Shown here: positions 34,140-43,640 of the stretch, piece after piece
Position numbering within the stretch: the stretch's first letter is position 1
Layout: the number at the start of each line of letters is the position of its first letter
Assembly: GCA_044225795.1 (NCBI GenBank)
Contig: JBGAIF010000001.1
Location: 186,001 to 250,000 of the forward strand
Reading direction: 5' to 3'
DNA: 64,000 nucleotides
DNA from: Nemorincola sp044225795
GTDB lineage: Bacteria > Bacteroidota > Bacteroidia > Chitinophagales > Chitinophagaceae
Translations under genes and position numbers: made by a program
Notes under the pieces: generated by a model
What the model was told of the DNA's origin: nothing
Databases searched by the model: none
The model's input: the letters and a program-made list of their open reading frames with translations, nothing else

Positions 34140-36929
34140 TCATCGTATCAGTGTCACAGTTCCTTTATACGTTACATTATCTCCATCACCTCCCGGCCTC
34201 GCTACGGTTATAACATAAAAATAAGTGCCTAGATCCTGGGGAACACCATTGAACATCCCATCCCAACCTACTTTATTCGTGTTGGTATAGAATACCTGTT
34301 GCCCTATCCTGTTGTAAACCCGGAAGTCAACGATATTCTGATACTTCATTCCTACCGGACGGAAATAGTCGTTCAGACCATCTCCGTTAGGCGTAAACGC
34401 ACTCGGAATATCTTCTATCATGGTACTGTCTACACGAATCGTTACAAACGCAGAGTCTACACATCCGTTCTTATCATAACCATAGATGGCGTATGTAGTG
34501 GTTTCGAGAGGAGTAGCAACCGGGTTATTGATATTCGGATTGTCCAACGTTCCGTTATCTCTCTTCCAATAGTAGTATACTTCACTGTCTGAGTTGAGCT
34601 GTATGCTACGCCCGTACAATATTGTTGTGCTCGTACTCACGTTGGCCAGTTTCACCGGCTTCACTGCATGAACCCTGATGGTATCGTAAGTGTAGCACCC
34701 AAGCGCCGGCAATGTAGCCGTTGCAGTGTACGTAATTATAGCATCAGTAACCTGGCTGCCCACATCGAATAATGGGCTCTGAACCGTACTATCTGACAGG
34801 TATGTGCTAGGAGTCCAGGAATAGGTATATGTTCCGGCATAGTTCGATTCATCATAATTCGGATCAAGCACATTCTTCATTGGCAGTGGCTGACTGATAC
34901 AAAGCATAGTATCTGCAAATGATTTCAATGTCAGCTTTATCACTCTCAACTCCTTGGTTATTGTGTCCACACAGCCAACAGAGTCGGTCACCTTCAGTTT
35001 TATATAATAGACACCACCCGAATCATAGCGGTGTACGGCTGGTTTACGCGTATTTGTCAGATCAGATGTACCATCACCCCAATACCACTCGTATGAAGCA
35101 GCTAGATATGTATTGGCCAGCGTGTCTGTGTAGTGCAATATAGTGTCTACTGTAGAAGAACTGCCGGTAAGCGCAGCTATAGGGCCATCCGGTTGTGTCA
35201 CAAGTGTGCTATCTACCACCATAGTGAAGCTATCATTCATAGTGGTCCATCCGCCGGCGCAAATTTCATTTGGCCATGGCGAGAACGCAGCCTTGATGGA
35301 GTGCGTAGTATTCACGTAGCCAACGGCAGAATCAGAACAACCAGGAGTGTACCCGATAAGTATCACCTTAAATACTTTGTGCTTTTTATAAAGGTTCTGT
35401 GTGATGAGCTTCGTAGTTGTATCTCCGGAATAGTTTCCGTCTCCATAAACCCACGAATACCAGTCTGCATTGGTGCTTGTGTTATTGAAGGTTACAACAT
35501 CCTGATCGCAACCAAGTAATGTAGACCAGTTGAAAGATGGCTTTATCTCCGGCTTCACAACGATCTGCAAAGAGTCACGGGCACTTTCACAATAAAGCCC
35601 TTCACGCTGGCTGGCAAATACCCATGTACTGCCTGCCACACTGGTGTTGATGGACGGTGCGGCAGTGACACCTACGCCACCATAAGATGCTGTATACCAA
35701 AGGATCGTAGCGCCAGGCACGCCGGTGGTCTTGAATGGAATGAATGGATCTCCAAAACAGTATGGCGAAGGTCCGATGATCTTCGGAGGTAATGGCGGTA
35801 GTCGCATCGAGACGTAGGTCGTTCCGGAATCTGAACATCCGAATGGTGTTGTTACTACTACCTTATACGTTCCTGTATCGACAGCAAGGAAGCCATAAAT
35901 ATCAGGGTTTTGTAAAGTAGATGTAAATGTGTTAGGACCGGTCCATGACCACGTTTCGCTGGTCACAGTAGTGCCTAGATCCCAGAGGTGCAGGGTATCC
36001 AGTGGATTCTCACACAATGGTGAGTTGTTAGCGGGGCTAACCTTAGGCCGGGGATGAACAACAACTGATACAGTATCTGTATCATGTGTTGTACCTACAG
36101 TCTTGATTACGCGGTACGTTCCCGACATTGCCGGGTAAGCAGGATAAATAAACGGATATTGATCGGTGCTGGAATACGCAAGGGGACCAGTCCACACATA
36201 TGTGGCACCGGTAGAGTCGCCTATGACTCCCAATTTCAAAGTATCCAATTCACACGGATCATTTGCGATCGCATCAGAACAAGCCGGATTTTTGGTGGAA
36301 TCGAAGAACATGGTAAAGTTGCAGCCATTGATACTGTTGTTCATGAACACTTCCCAATACGTGAAACCCTTACAGGTATCAAGACAGAATTCCCCCCCAT
36401 TGAAGGGCGTCGCGGCACCCGATACACAACATGCAGGTCCTTGTATCACACCTGTAAGTGGATCAATGGTACAGGCATTAGATAAAGTACCCTTACAAGC
36501 TGTGGTCAGACTAAGACATGGTTGTGTTGGTTTGATATAATACGGGGCACCAGCGCCGGTATACACACGCACACCAAAATCTTCGCCCTGGTTCAGGTTA
36601 TCAAACTTTACCCGTATCTTATATATAGCCTTGTTAGACACGAAGAATATTTTGGCTGCACCACCGCCGGTTCCTATAGCATACTGCATTGTTCCTGCCG
36701 GCCCCCCGAGAATACCAGTAGGTCCGAGGCATCCTGTACCGGTCGGGTCGGGGAAAGAAGCGCCGCCACCACCTGGTGAAAATGCACCCGCTCCAATGGA
36801 ATAACTACCATAATAATATGCACCGATAGACGATGGCAACGAAGATGCGATCTGAATCCACTGCGCCTGAGCTGCGTGCCCTACAATCAACGACAAAACA
36901 ATAAGTATATATCGTAAGGATCTTTTCAT
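34140..36929 (-). CDS. Surface protein with PKD repeats and T9SS type B C-terminus
   Basis: A 929-residue exported protein. A signal peptide (residues 1-22, ending AQA) precedes a Gly-rich and Cys-rich N-terminal region (about 23-240). Two Ig-like modules follow with GPLAYSSTDQYPFIYP and SWTGPNTFTSTLQNP, then one WYT-GG-CESARD module like those of its neighbour, three PKD domains with YSWVYGDG, YEWYWGDGT and similar (about 470-680), and two further beta modules. The gliding-motility C-terminal domain (about 845-929) reads TPNGDGLNDYFRP ... VYNRIGQQVFY ... GWDGMFNGVPQDLGTYFYVI. Same orientation and architecture as the two genes downstream. Confidence 0.9.
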   Translation of the reverse strand: MKRSLRYILIVLSLIVGHAAQAQWIQIASSLPSSIGAYYYGSYSIGAGAFSPGGGGASFPDPTGTGCLGPTGILGGPAGTMQYAIGTGGGAAKIFFVSNKAIYKIRVKFDNLNQGEDFGVRVYTGAGAPYYIKPTQPCLSLTTACKGTLSNACTIDPLTGVIQGPACCVSGAATPFNGGEFCLDTCKGFTYWEVFMNNSINGCNFTMFFDSTKNPACSDAIANDPCELDTLKLGVIGDSTGATYVWTGPLAYSSTDQYPFIYPAYPAMSGTYRVIKTVGTTHDTDTVSVVVHPRPKVSPANNSPLCENPLDTLHLWDLGTTVTSETWSWTGPNTFTSTLQNPDIYGFLAVDTGTYKVVVTTPFGCSDSGTTYVSMRLPPLPPKIIGPSPYCFGDPFIPFKTTGVPGATILWYTASYGGVGVTAAPSINTSVAGSTWVFASQREGLYCESARDSLQIVVKPEIKPSFNWSTLLGCDQDVVTFNNTSTNADWYSWVYGDGNYSGDTTTKLITQNLYKKHKVFKVILIGYTPGCSDSAVGYVNTTHSIKAAFSPWPNEICAGGWTTMNDSFTMVVDSTLVTQPDGPIAALTGSSSTVDTILHYTDTLANTYLAASYEWYWGDGTSDLTNTRKPAVHRYDSGGVYYIKLKVTDSVGCVDTITKELRVIKLTLKSFADTMLCISQPLPMKNVLDPNYDESNYAGTYTYSWTPSTYLSDSTVQSPLFDVGSQVTDAIITYTATATLPALGCYTYDTIRVHAVKPVKLANVSTSTTILYGRSIQLNSDSEVYYYWKRDNGTLDNPNINNPVATPLETTTYAIYGYDKNGCVDSAFVTIRVDSTMIEDIPSAFTPNGDGLNDYFRPVGMKYQNIVDFRVYNRIGQQVFYTNTNKVGWDGMFNGVPQDLGTYFYVITVARPGGDGDNVTYKGTVTLIR

Positions 36930-37163
36930 AAACCTAAATTATCAAGCTATAAAAATACTTTTTTTTCTGTGATTACAAATAACAGAAAATATAAACTCTT
37001 CTAACTATATAAGACAGCAATATACCACAAAGCGATGGGTATTTATACACATTTTTTTATTTCTCAACCCTGTTGCCTGTATTGGGTTTCAGATTAATGT
37101 CCAATATGCAACTAATACTTAATGAAAATCTTATAAATTGACAACAAAGACAAGCAAAAACAA

Positions 37164-37188
37164 CAAGAGGTGCCGATGGCACCTCTTG
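37164..37188 (-). terminator. Intrinsic terminator after typA
   Basis: Arms CAAGAGGTGCC (37164-37174) and GGCACCTCTTG (37178-37188) with a 3-base loop, followed on the minus strand by TTGTTTTTG. About 20 bases past the typA stop. Confidence 0.9.
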
Positions 37189-37208
37189 CATATTAAGATA
37201 ATTTATCA

Positions 37209-39017
37209 TTAAGCTTCTGCTTTCAGCATTTTCTGGAATTTCTTCCTATCCTCCTCGTCCAGCATGATCTTGCGGAGACGGATATTTTGCGGTGTTACTT
37301 CTATACACTCATCCTGCTGAATATATTCCATACATTCTTCAAGTGTCATTTGTATCTTAGGGGTGATGCGCACAGAGTCATCGCTACCACTGGCACGCAT
37401 ATTGGTCAGTTTCTTAGCTTCTACCACATTCACCACAAGGTCTCCCGGCTTGATGTGTTCACCGATCACCTGGCCGGCGTAAACTTCCTGCATAGGATCA
37501 ATGAAGAATGCGCCACGGTCCTGCAGCTTATCTATAGAGTATGCGGTAGCACTGCCGCCTGTCTTTGCGATCAGCACGCCATTGATACGGCCGGGAATAA
37601 AGCCCTTCCATGGTTTATATTCGCTGAACCTGTGCGCCATTACTGCCTCGCCCTGTGTATTGGTCAGCATCTGCGAACGCAGGCCTATCAATCCGCGTGA
37701 CGGGATGTCGAATTCAAGGTGTTGCATCTCGCCCTTGGTCTCCATTACATGCATCTCGCCTTTGCGCTGCGTCACCAGGTCTATCACCTTGCCGCTGAAT
37801 TCTGCCGGCACATCCACCACAAGTATTTCATAAGGCTCGCACCTCTTACCGTCAACTTCTTTGGTGATCACCTGTGGCTGCCCTACGGTCAGCTCATAAC
37901 CTTCACGGCGCATAGTTTCTACCAGTACGCTCAGGTGCAGGATACCACGGCCATATACCAGGAATTTATCCGCGTCATCAGTTTCCTGAACACGCAATGC
38001 CAGGTTCTTTTCCAGTTCTTTCATGAGCCTGTCGCGTATATGACGGCTGGTCACGAACTTACCCTCCTTACCAAAGAAAGGAGAGTTGTTGATGCTGAAC
38101 TGCATGTTCATGGTCGGCTCATCAATAGCAATTACAGGCACTGCTTCCGGATTGTCTATATCAGCAATGGTTTCGCCGATCTGGAAGCCTTCTATACCCA
38201 CCACAGCACAAATATCTCCGCACTTCACTTCTTCCACGCGCTTCTTACCCATATCTACAAACACATAGAGCTCCTTCACTTTGCTCCGCTGCATAGTGCC
38301 GTCTGTCTTACACAGCATTACGTTCTGGCCCTCCTTGATGGAACCTCTTGTCACTTTGCCAATGGCTATACGGCCAAGGAAGGATGAATAATCAAGAGAA
38401 GTGATCTGCATTTGCAGCGGACCTTCTACCAGCGCAGGAGACGGTACCTTTTCAAGGATCGTATCGAGCAGTGCAGAAATATCTTCGGTCGGGGTCAATG
38501 ATGTATTGAACCAGCCATGCTTAGATGAACCGTATAGTGTCGGGAAATTCAGCTGATCTTCCGTAGCATCGAGCTGGAAGAACAGTTCGAACACCGCATC
38601 GTGCACTTCTTCAGGGCGGCAGTTTGGCTTATCTACCTTATTGATCACTACTATCGGGTGCAGGTTTAGGTTCAGCGCCTTCTGCAATACAAAACGTGTC
38701 TGTGGCATAGGACCCTCAAAAGCATCCACAAGCAGCAATACGCCGTCCGCCATCTTCAGTACACGCTCTACCTCGCCGCCAAAGTCGGCGTGGCCCGGTG
38801 TGTCTATCACATTGATCTTCACGCCCTTGTAGGTCACTGAAACGTTCTTGGCCAGGATGGTGATACCGCGCTCACGTTCCAGGTCGTTGCTGTCCATGAT
38901 AAGTTCTCCGGTCTCCTGGTTGTCACGAAACACATTTGTGGCATGCAGTATCTTATCAACCAGTGTTGTTTTACCGTGGTCAACGTGCGCGATGATGGCA
39001 ATGTTGCGAATATTCAT
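37209..39017 (-). CDS. typA: Translational GTPase TypA/BipA
   Basis: Ribosome-binding GTPase of the EF-G/EF-Tu superfamily that acts in ribosome assembly and stress adaptation. The G motifs are intact: AHVDHGKTT near residue 10, DTPGHADFGGEV near 75 and NKVDKPNC near 130. Domains II, III, V and the TypA-specific C-terminal domain follow; the 602-residue length is normal. It has its own promoter (39127-39160) and terminator. A strong terminator-like hairpin lies in the 5-prime leader at 39082-39109, an unusual feature that could control expression. Confidence 0.97.
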   Translation of the reverse strand: MNIRNIAIIAHVDHGKTTLVDKILHATNVFRDNQETGELIMDSNDLERERGITILAKNVSVTYKGVKINVIDTPGHADFGGEVERVLKMADGVLLLVDAFEGPMPQTRFVLQKALNLNLHPIVVINKVDKPNCRPEEVHDAVFELFFQLDATEDQLNFPTLYGSSKHGWFNTSLTPTEDISALLDTILEKVPSPALVEGPLQMQITSLDYSSFLGRIAIGKVTRGSIKEGQNVMLCKTDGTMQRSKVKELYVFVDMGKKRVEEVKCGDICAVVGIEGFQIGETIADIDNPEAVPVIAIDEPTMNMQFSINNSPFFGKEGKFVTSRHIRDRLMKELEKNLALRVQETDDADKFLVYGRGILHLSVLVETMRREGYELTVGQPQVITKEVDGKRCEPYEILVVDVPAEFSGKVIDLVTQRKGEMHVMETKGEMQHLEFDIPSRGLIGLRSQMLTNTQGEAVMAHRFSEYKPWKGFIPGRINGVLIAKTGGSATAYSIDKLQDRGAFFIDPMQEVYAGQVIGEHIKPGDLVVNVVEAKKLTNMRASGSDDSVRITPKIQMTLEECMEYIQQDECIEVTPQNIRLRKIMLDEEDRKKFQKMLKAEA

Positions 39018-39081
39018 AAATACCTTCTTTTCTAACCCTCTTCGGGTGGTGGTTTTTTACCTATCTTTCCCTAAAAAATAA

Positions 39082-39118
39082 CCCTCCCCACCGGGAAAAA
39101 TGGGGAGGGCCGATTTTT
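39082..39118. terminator. Terminator-like hairpin in the typA leader
   Basis: CCCTCCCCA (39082-39090) pairs with TGGGGAGGG (39101-39109). T runs follow on both strands (GATTTTTT plus; TTATTTTTT minus). It lies only about 10 bases after the predicted typA start of transcription and about 65 bases before the typA start codon, between divergent genes. Confidence 0.75.
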
Positions 39119-39126
39119 TCAGGCTG

Positions 39127-39160
39127 CAAAGGTAGGGAAATAAAGCCTTGAAACATCAAA
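39127..39160 (-). promoter_or_regulatory. typA promoter
   Basis: Minus strand -7 box TACCTTTG (39127-39134) and -33 TTTG (39157-39160) with a 22-base spacer, the same geometry as the metH promoter. Predicted start of transcription near 39120. Confidence 0.75.
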
Positions 39161-39197
39161 AAAACTATTAATTCACCATTATTATTGGCAAAATATT

Positions 39198-39611
39198 ATG
39201 AAATATCTGCTTAGTATCATTTTATTGTCGTTTATCTGCTGCAAAAGCATGGCACAGGATAAGAAAAGCACACATCCCCGGACCTTCAAAATGGATACGG
39301 TAACACTGAAGGAATATTTCTTCGTGATGCTGACCAAGGGGCCGAAGAGAGATGAGATCAAGGATACAGTTGTGATCAACAAGTTGCAGAAAGGACACAT
39401 GGACAATATGAGCCGATTGGCAAAGGAAGGCAAACTGATAGTGGCCGGACCTTTCGGTGATGACTCCAACTGGCGTGGTATTTTCATATTTGATTGCGAA
39501 ACTCAACAGGAAGTGGAACAACTGCTCAGTACCGACCCGATGATAAAAGCAGGGCGCCTGGGATATGAGGTTCATCCCTGGTGGACAGGAATGAACTGCG
39601 TCTTTAAGTGA
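39198..39611 (+). CDS. Secreted YCII-related protein
   Basis: A 137-residue protein with a signal peptide (residues 1-19, ending SMAQ) and a YCII-like (dimeric alpha-beta barrel) domain over about residues 40-125. Characteristic features are HxxxMSRLAKEGKLIVAGPFGDD and the following IFxF strand. YCII domains are usually cytoplasmic and often of unknown function; some bind small molecules or act as enzymes. Secretion to the periplasm or as a lipoprotein-like form is notable (SFICCKSMAQ could instead be read as a lipobox). It has a weak -7-like TATTATTG at 39180-39187. Confidence 0.8.
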   Translation: MKYLLSIILLSFICCKSMAQDKKSTHPRTFKMDTVTLKEYFFVMLTKGPKRDEIKDTVVINKLQKGHMDNMSRLAKEGKLIVAGPFGDDSNWRGIFIFDCETQQEVEQLLSTDPMIKAGRLGYEVHPWWTGMNCVFK

Positions 39612-39652
39612 GCTTGTCTGAAGACCATAGATAAAGATGGTCAGAGAAATTT

Positions 39653-39660
39653 TACTTTTG
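39653..39660 (+). promoter_or_regulatory. -7 box of the MBOAT/SGNH operon
   Basis: TACTTTTG matches TAnnTTTG; it lies 22 bases before the MBOAT ATG. Confidence 0.6.
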
Positions 39661-39682
39661 CTGGAAATCGAGACAACCGCTA

Positions 39683-41104
39683 ATGCTGTTCAACTCCATA
39701 GCTTTCTTAATATTCTTCCCGGTTGTCACAATTCTGTACTTCTTACTGCCCTATCGCTTCCGGTGGTTCCTGCTGCTGGCCGCATCCTGTTTCTTTTACA
39801 TGTTCTTCAAGCCGGAATACATCATTATCCTGGCATTTACCATAGTGATCGATTATTTCGCAGGCATACTGCTTGAGAACGAATCTGACAAGAGAAAGAA
39901 AAAGAGATACCTCATCATGAGTATCGTGGCCAATGTCGGTGTACTTGCCGTATTTAAATACTACAACTTCATCAATGATAATATTACCGGTATAGCACAG
40001 CTACTGGGCATGAAGAACCACATTCCCTACCTGAATATGCTACTCCCTATCGGCCTTTCGTTTCATACATTCCAGGCCATGAGCTATACCATAGAGGTAT
40101 ATCGTGGCCACCAGAAGGCAGAACGACACTTCGGCATCTACTCCCTGTATGTGATGTTCTACCCGCAGTTGGTGGCCGGGCCCATAGAACGGCCTCAGAA
40201 TGTATTGCACCAGTTCCATGTAAAACACAAATTCGACTATCATAATGCAGTGCTGGGGCTGAACCTGATAGCTTATGGCTTGTTCAAGAAATTGGTAATA
40301 GCCGACCGTTTGTCTGCCTATGTGAACCATGTTTATGACAACGTAGGTAATGCGAATACACTATCTACACTCATTGCCTGCTGTTTCTTTTCCATCCAGA
40401 TATATTGTGATTTCTCAGGCTACTCAGATATTGCAAGAGGTACCGCCAGGTTCATGGGCTATGACCTGATGGTCAATTTTAACCGGCCTTACCTGGCCAC
40501 CGGCATATCCGAATTCTGGTCCCGGTGGCACATATCTCTGTCCACATGGTTTCGAGATTATGTATATATACCACTCGGCGGAAACCGTGCAGGTAAAGCA
40601 AAATGGCACCGCAACTTACTGATCGTATTCCTGCTCAGTGGCCTGTGGCATGGCGCCAACTGGACCTTTATTGTATGGGGAGCACTGCACGGCATATATA
40701 CCATAGCCGGCATCCGTACAAAAGATATCCAGGAGCGCTTCGCCAGGACTATCGGCCTCGTACAATTACCTGCACTTAGAACATTTCTCAACCGCCTGTT
40801 TGTCTTTATACTGGTCACGTTTGCGTGGATATTTTTCAGGGCAGAGAACTTCGGAAAGGCAAAGGCAGTCATCAATAAGCTGCTGGCGATGAATTTCAGT
40901 TTCAACCTGACACAGCTTTCCGCTGAGCTGGGACCACTGAACCTGTTGATGAGTTTTGGCGTGATCGGGTTGCTCTGGCTGAGCTACCGGTTGCCGGCCA
41001 ACATGAAGCTAAAGAACAACCTGGCCTTTTTAATAGCAACAACACTCTTAATATTGATACTTGGTAAGAATGCAGGAGCTGAATTCATCTATTTCCAGTT
41101 TTAA
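39683..41104 (+). CDS. MBOAT family O-acyltransferase (AlgI-like)
   Basis: A 473-residue polytopic membrane protein that moves acyl groups, usually acetyl from CoA, across the inner membrane for polysaccharide modification. About ten to twelve membrane segments. The family signature GLWHGANWTFIVWGALHG near residue 315-332 contains the catalytic His, and the upstream RPYLATGISEFWSRWHISLSTW segment near 270 is conserved (only its ends quoted). It is operonic with an SGNH-like protein overlapping its 3-prime end by 35 bases, an AlgI/AlgX-like pair. The acceptor polymer is unknown. Confidence 0.93.
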   Translation: MLFNSIAFLIFFPVVTILYFLLPYRFRWFLLLAASCFFYMFFKPEYIIILAFTIVIDYFAGILLENESDKRKKKRYLIMSIVANVGVLAVFKYYNFINDNITGIAQLLGMKNHIPYLNMLLPIGLSFHTFQAMSYTIEVYRGHQKAERHFGIYSLYVMFYPQLVAGPIERPQNVLHQFHVKHKFDYHNAVLGLNLIAYGLFKKLVIADRLSAYVNHVYDNVGNANTLSTLIACCFFSIQIYCDFSGYSDIARGTARFMGYDLMVNFNRPYLATGISEFWSRWHISLSTWFRDYVYIPLGGNRAGKAKWHRNLLIVFLLSGLWHGANWTFIVWGALHGIYTIAGIRTKDIQERFARTIGLVQLPALRTFLNRLFVFILVTFAWIFFRAENFGKAKAVINKLLAMNFSFNLTQLSAELGPLNLLMSFGVIGLLWLSYRLPANMKLKNNLAFLIATTLLILILGKNAGAEFIYFQF

Positions 41105-42014
41105 GCAATTCCTTTTACGGATATTGTTTCCGCTCATCATCGTAGTGAGCGGCTTGGGGATATTATTCAGCCACCTCTTCGAACAATTCATTATTATGAG
41201 CAGCGAAGTGACCGGCGCCTACAAGGTGAACCGCATGATCACCGAAACACACCTGGACGAGATCGCCATCATCGGCTCATCCCGGGCGGAAGGCGGATTC
41301 ATCCCCGACAGCCTGGGAAGCCATTACTTCAACTATGGCTTATCGGGAAGCAAATATGATGTCGCTTTGTTCTTTCTAAGCGAAGAGTGCAAAAAGAAAA
41401 AGAACAATCCGTGGGTACTGATCAACCTGGACCTCGATGGCATCATCAGAAGCCTGGGCGACATTGCCAATTATATCCCTAATGCAGGTTACCCGCCGGC
41501 ACACAAGCTCATTCGTAATGAATACAAAAGCTATTATTCTATCCCCGTGGTAAAATACTACGGACTCTATGAGAGCTACCTGCGCGACTACCTGAACAAC
41601 AAAATACAACTAACGAAATTCACCAATAAAGGCGCTGCGATCGAAAAGAAGGTACTGACAGATAAACAGTTTAACGAGCTGGTGGAGCAGCGCAGGAACT
41701 CAGCCACTTCGTTTGAGCAAAATGACACATTAGTCCATCAGATGGACGAACTGATCAATAGCCATCCCGAAAAAAAATTCATTTTCGTGATCTCTCCATA
41801 TCACAACTCGTTCTTTGAACAATATACGAACCCGGATGTTGTAGAGAGATTCATGGCGCATCTTCGCAGCCTGAACAATGTATATGTCTTTGACTTCGGC
41901 AAAATGCCGCTGCCAGACAGCCTGTTCTTCAATACATCACATCTGAATTATAAAGGAGCTGTCGCATTCAACCGCATATTGCGGGATTCACTGAATGCCA
42001 TTGGCGTAAAATAG
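41070..42014 (+). CDS. SGNH hydrolase-like acyltransferase partner
   Basis: A 314-residue protein anchored by an N-terminal membrane segment (about residues 13-36), with a periplasmic SGNH-like domain. The block with the catalytic serine, IIGSSRAEGGFIP, is near residue 69-81. The C-terminal His block, TSHLNYKGAVAFN, is near 288-300; the usual Asp three residues before His is Asn here (NTSH), so the third catalytic residue may be altered. It starts within the MBOAT gene (ATG at 41070; TTG at 41061 is possible). It probably completes the acyl transfer. Its stop lies 2 bases from the stop of the converging TPR gene. Confidence 0.8.
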   Translation: MQELNSSISSFKQFLLRILFPLIIVVSGLGILFSHLFEQFIIMSSEVTGAYKVNRMITETHLDEIAIIGSSRAEGGFIPDSLGSHYFNYGLSGSKYDVALFFLSEECKKKKNNPWVLINLDLDGIIRSLGDIANYIPNAGYPPAHKLIRNEYKSYYSIPVVKYYGLYESYLRDYLNNKIQLTKFTNKGAAIEKKVLTDKQFNELVEQRRNSATSFEQNDTLVHQMDELINSHPEKKFIFVISPYHNSFFEQYTNPDVVERFMAHLRSLNNVYVFDFGKMPLPDSLFFNTSHLNYKGAVAFNRILRDSLNAIGVK

Positions 42015-42016
42015 AA

Positions 42017-43432
42017 TTACTTCTTTTTATATTTCCCGATCAGGTCGGTAACAGAAGAACGCAGCAGGAATTCAGGATTCAACTCTGTAAATATCTTCAC
42101 CTTTCCGGGAGACATCTTCAGTGCTTTCTCCAGTTGCAGCATTGCCTCTTTCGACTTACCCAGCTCCAACAGGGATGCCGCATTGTAATAATGGAAGTCT
42201 GCCTTCTCCCCGCAATGCTCTACAGCCACAGAAATCTGCGCCAGCGCCTCATCATAATATCCAGTGAGGTAAAGGCCGCGTATCAAAGCTACCCAGGTGG
42301 TCTTGTTACCGGGCTTCAGGCGTACTGCATTCAGATAGCAAACCAACGCCTCACTCTTCACATCCATCTCCATCAGACAGTTGCCTATTGCCATACAATA
42401 TGCCGCATTGTCTTTATCAAGGTGCAGTGCCACCGAAAATGACTTGACAGCTTTCTCCCATTGCTTCTCGCGGGCATAGGTCTCTCCTATCTTATAGAAT
42501 ATGCCATCGTCCTGCGGGCTCAACTGGGAGGCCTGGCGGTAATACTGGCGGGCACGGGTAAAATCCTTTTGCTTCTCCCAGCAATAACCCATAGCCTCAA
42601 ATATCACATCCTCCGGCTTCGCTATTTCTATATGTTTCTCCAGCACTTCCAATGCCTTACTATACCATTTCAGGCGCATATAGGCATCTGCCATATTGCG
42701 GTAGGCAAACTCAAACTTATCATCAATAGCTACACAGTATTCGTAGGAGTCTATACATTTCTCATACATCTTCATACCCTGGTACGCCGCGCCCAGGTTG
42801 AACCACGCTAGTGCATTGTATGGATCATCATCGGTAAGCTGTGTGTGAATAGCTATACTTTCTTCAAGACGCTCTGTGAACTCGGCCCAGAAACATAATT
42901 TCTGCAGTGCTTCTTCATTGCGCTTGTCTATTGCTATTACCCGTTTCAGGGTATCGAACACGGCATCAAATTCTTCGCTTTCGTCATACACATCAGACAA
43001 CTCAAGCAATATCTCTGTTTTCTCCTTGCCTTTAAATTCATCAGCCCTCTGTTCCAGCCACAATGCAGCCTGGTCGTATTTAAGTTGCGCCAGCAAAATA
43101 TCTGACCGCAGCAGCACCGCGTCAAGATTGCGTTCCTCATACTGGGCCATTTCGTCAAGCGCTTTAAGTGCCTGTCCGTATTTTTGTGCCTGTGTAAAGA
43201 TCTCAGCCTTCAGCAAAAGGATAGAGGGAGAGAACGGATAGTAGGTTATCGCTATATCGCAGGCCAGTAAAGCCTGCTCTTCATTACTATTCTGGAAATA
43301 ATACTCAATCACTCGTTCAAACTCGTCTTCGTCCAGTATGTGGGATGATTCTCCTTTCTTCACTTCTTCATAACGACGGAGTGTCTCGTCTATTGGCCCC
43401 CACTCTTCATCATTAAAATCGTCATATAACAT
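42017..43432 (-). CDS. TPR repeat protein
   Basis: A 471-residue cytoplasmic protein of about eleven tetratricopeptide repeats. Repeats carry the family pattern W-x2-LG-x2-Y/A-x8-A-x3-Y, for example ALAWFNLGAAYQGMKMYEKCIDSYEYC. No signal peptide or membrane segment is seen. It likely acts as a scaffold for protein interactions; partner unknown. Homologues of this type are widespread in Bacteroidota. I chose the ATG at 43432; a GTG two codons upstream lies closer to the -7 box at 43449-43456, and the leader is short in either case. Confidence 0.87.
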   Translation of the reverse strand: MLYDDFNDEEWGPIDETLRRYEEVKKGESSHILDEDEFERVIEYYFQNSNEEQALLACDIAITYYPFSPSILLLKAEIFTQAQKYGQALKALDEMAQYEERNLDAVLLRSDILLAQLKYDQAALWLEQRADEFKGKEKTEILLELSDVYDESEEFDAVFDTLKRVIAIDKRNEEALQKLCFWAEFTERLEESIAIHTQLTDDDPYNALAWFNLGAAYQGMKMYEKCIDSYEYCVAIDDKFEFAYRNMADAYMRLKWYSKALEVLEKHIEIAKPEDVIFEAMGYCWEKQKDFTRARQYYRQASQLSPQDDGIFYKIGETYAREKQWEKAVKSFSVALHLDKDNAAYCMAIGNCLMEMDVKSEALVCYLNAVRLKPGNKTTWVALIRGLYLTGYYDEALAQISVAVEHCGEKADFHYYNAASLLELGKSKEAMLQLEKALKMSPGKVKIFTELNPEFLLRSSVTDLIGKYKKK

Positions 43433-43448
43433 ACGCACGTGGTTTTAC

Positions 43449-43456
43449 CAAAGTTA
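43449..43456 (-). promoter_or_regulatory. -7 box of the TPR gene promoter
   Basis: Minus strand TAACTTTG matches TAnnTTTG; about 17 bases before the ATG at 43432, and only 11 bases before the GTG at 43438. Confidence 0.55.
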
Positions 43457-43640
43457 CTGAAAATAGTATGCCAAGTTTTTTTGGCAGTGTTACATTACTG
43501 TCAAAATCCACATGATATCAACACCTTACATTTTTACCAATATACGCATAATCCCCGCAATCACCACCAGTGCCGACTTATGATTAGTTTTAGTTTGTAT
43601 TAACTTATTGGCTGCACAAATAGTGGTAAAGAGAAAAACT

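Noticed and set aside
37719..38387. 222-codon frame on the plus strand opposite typA
   Set aside because: Antisense to TypA, no domain.
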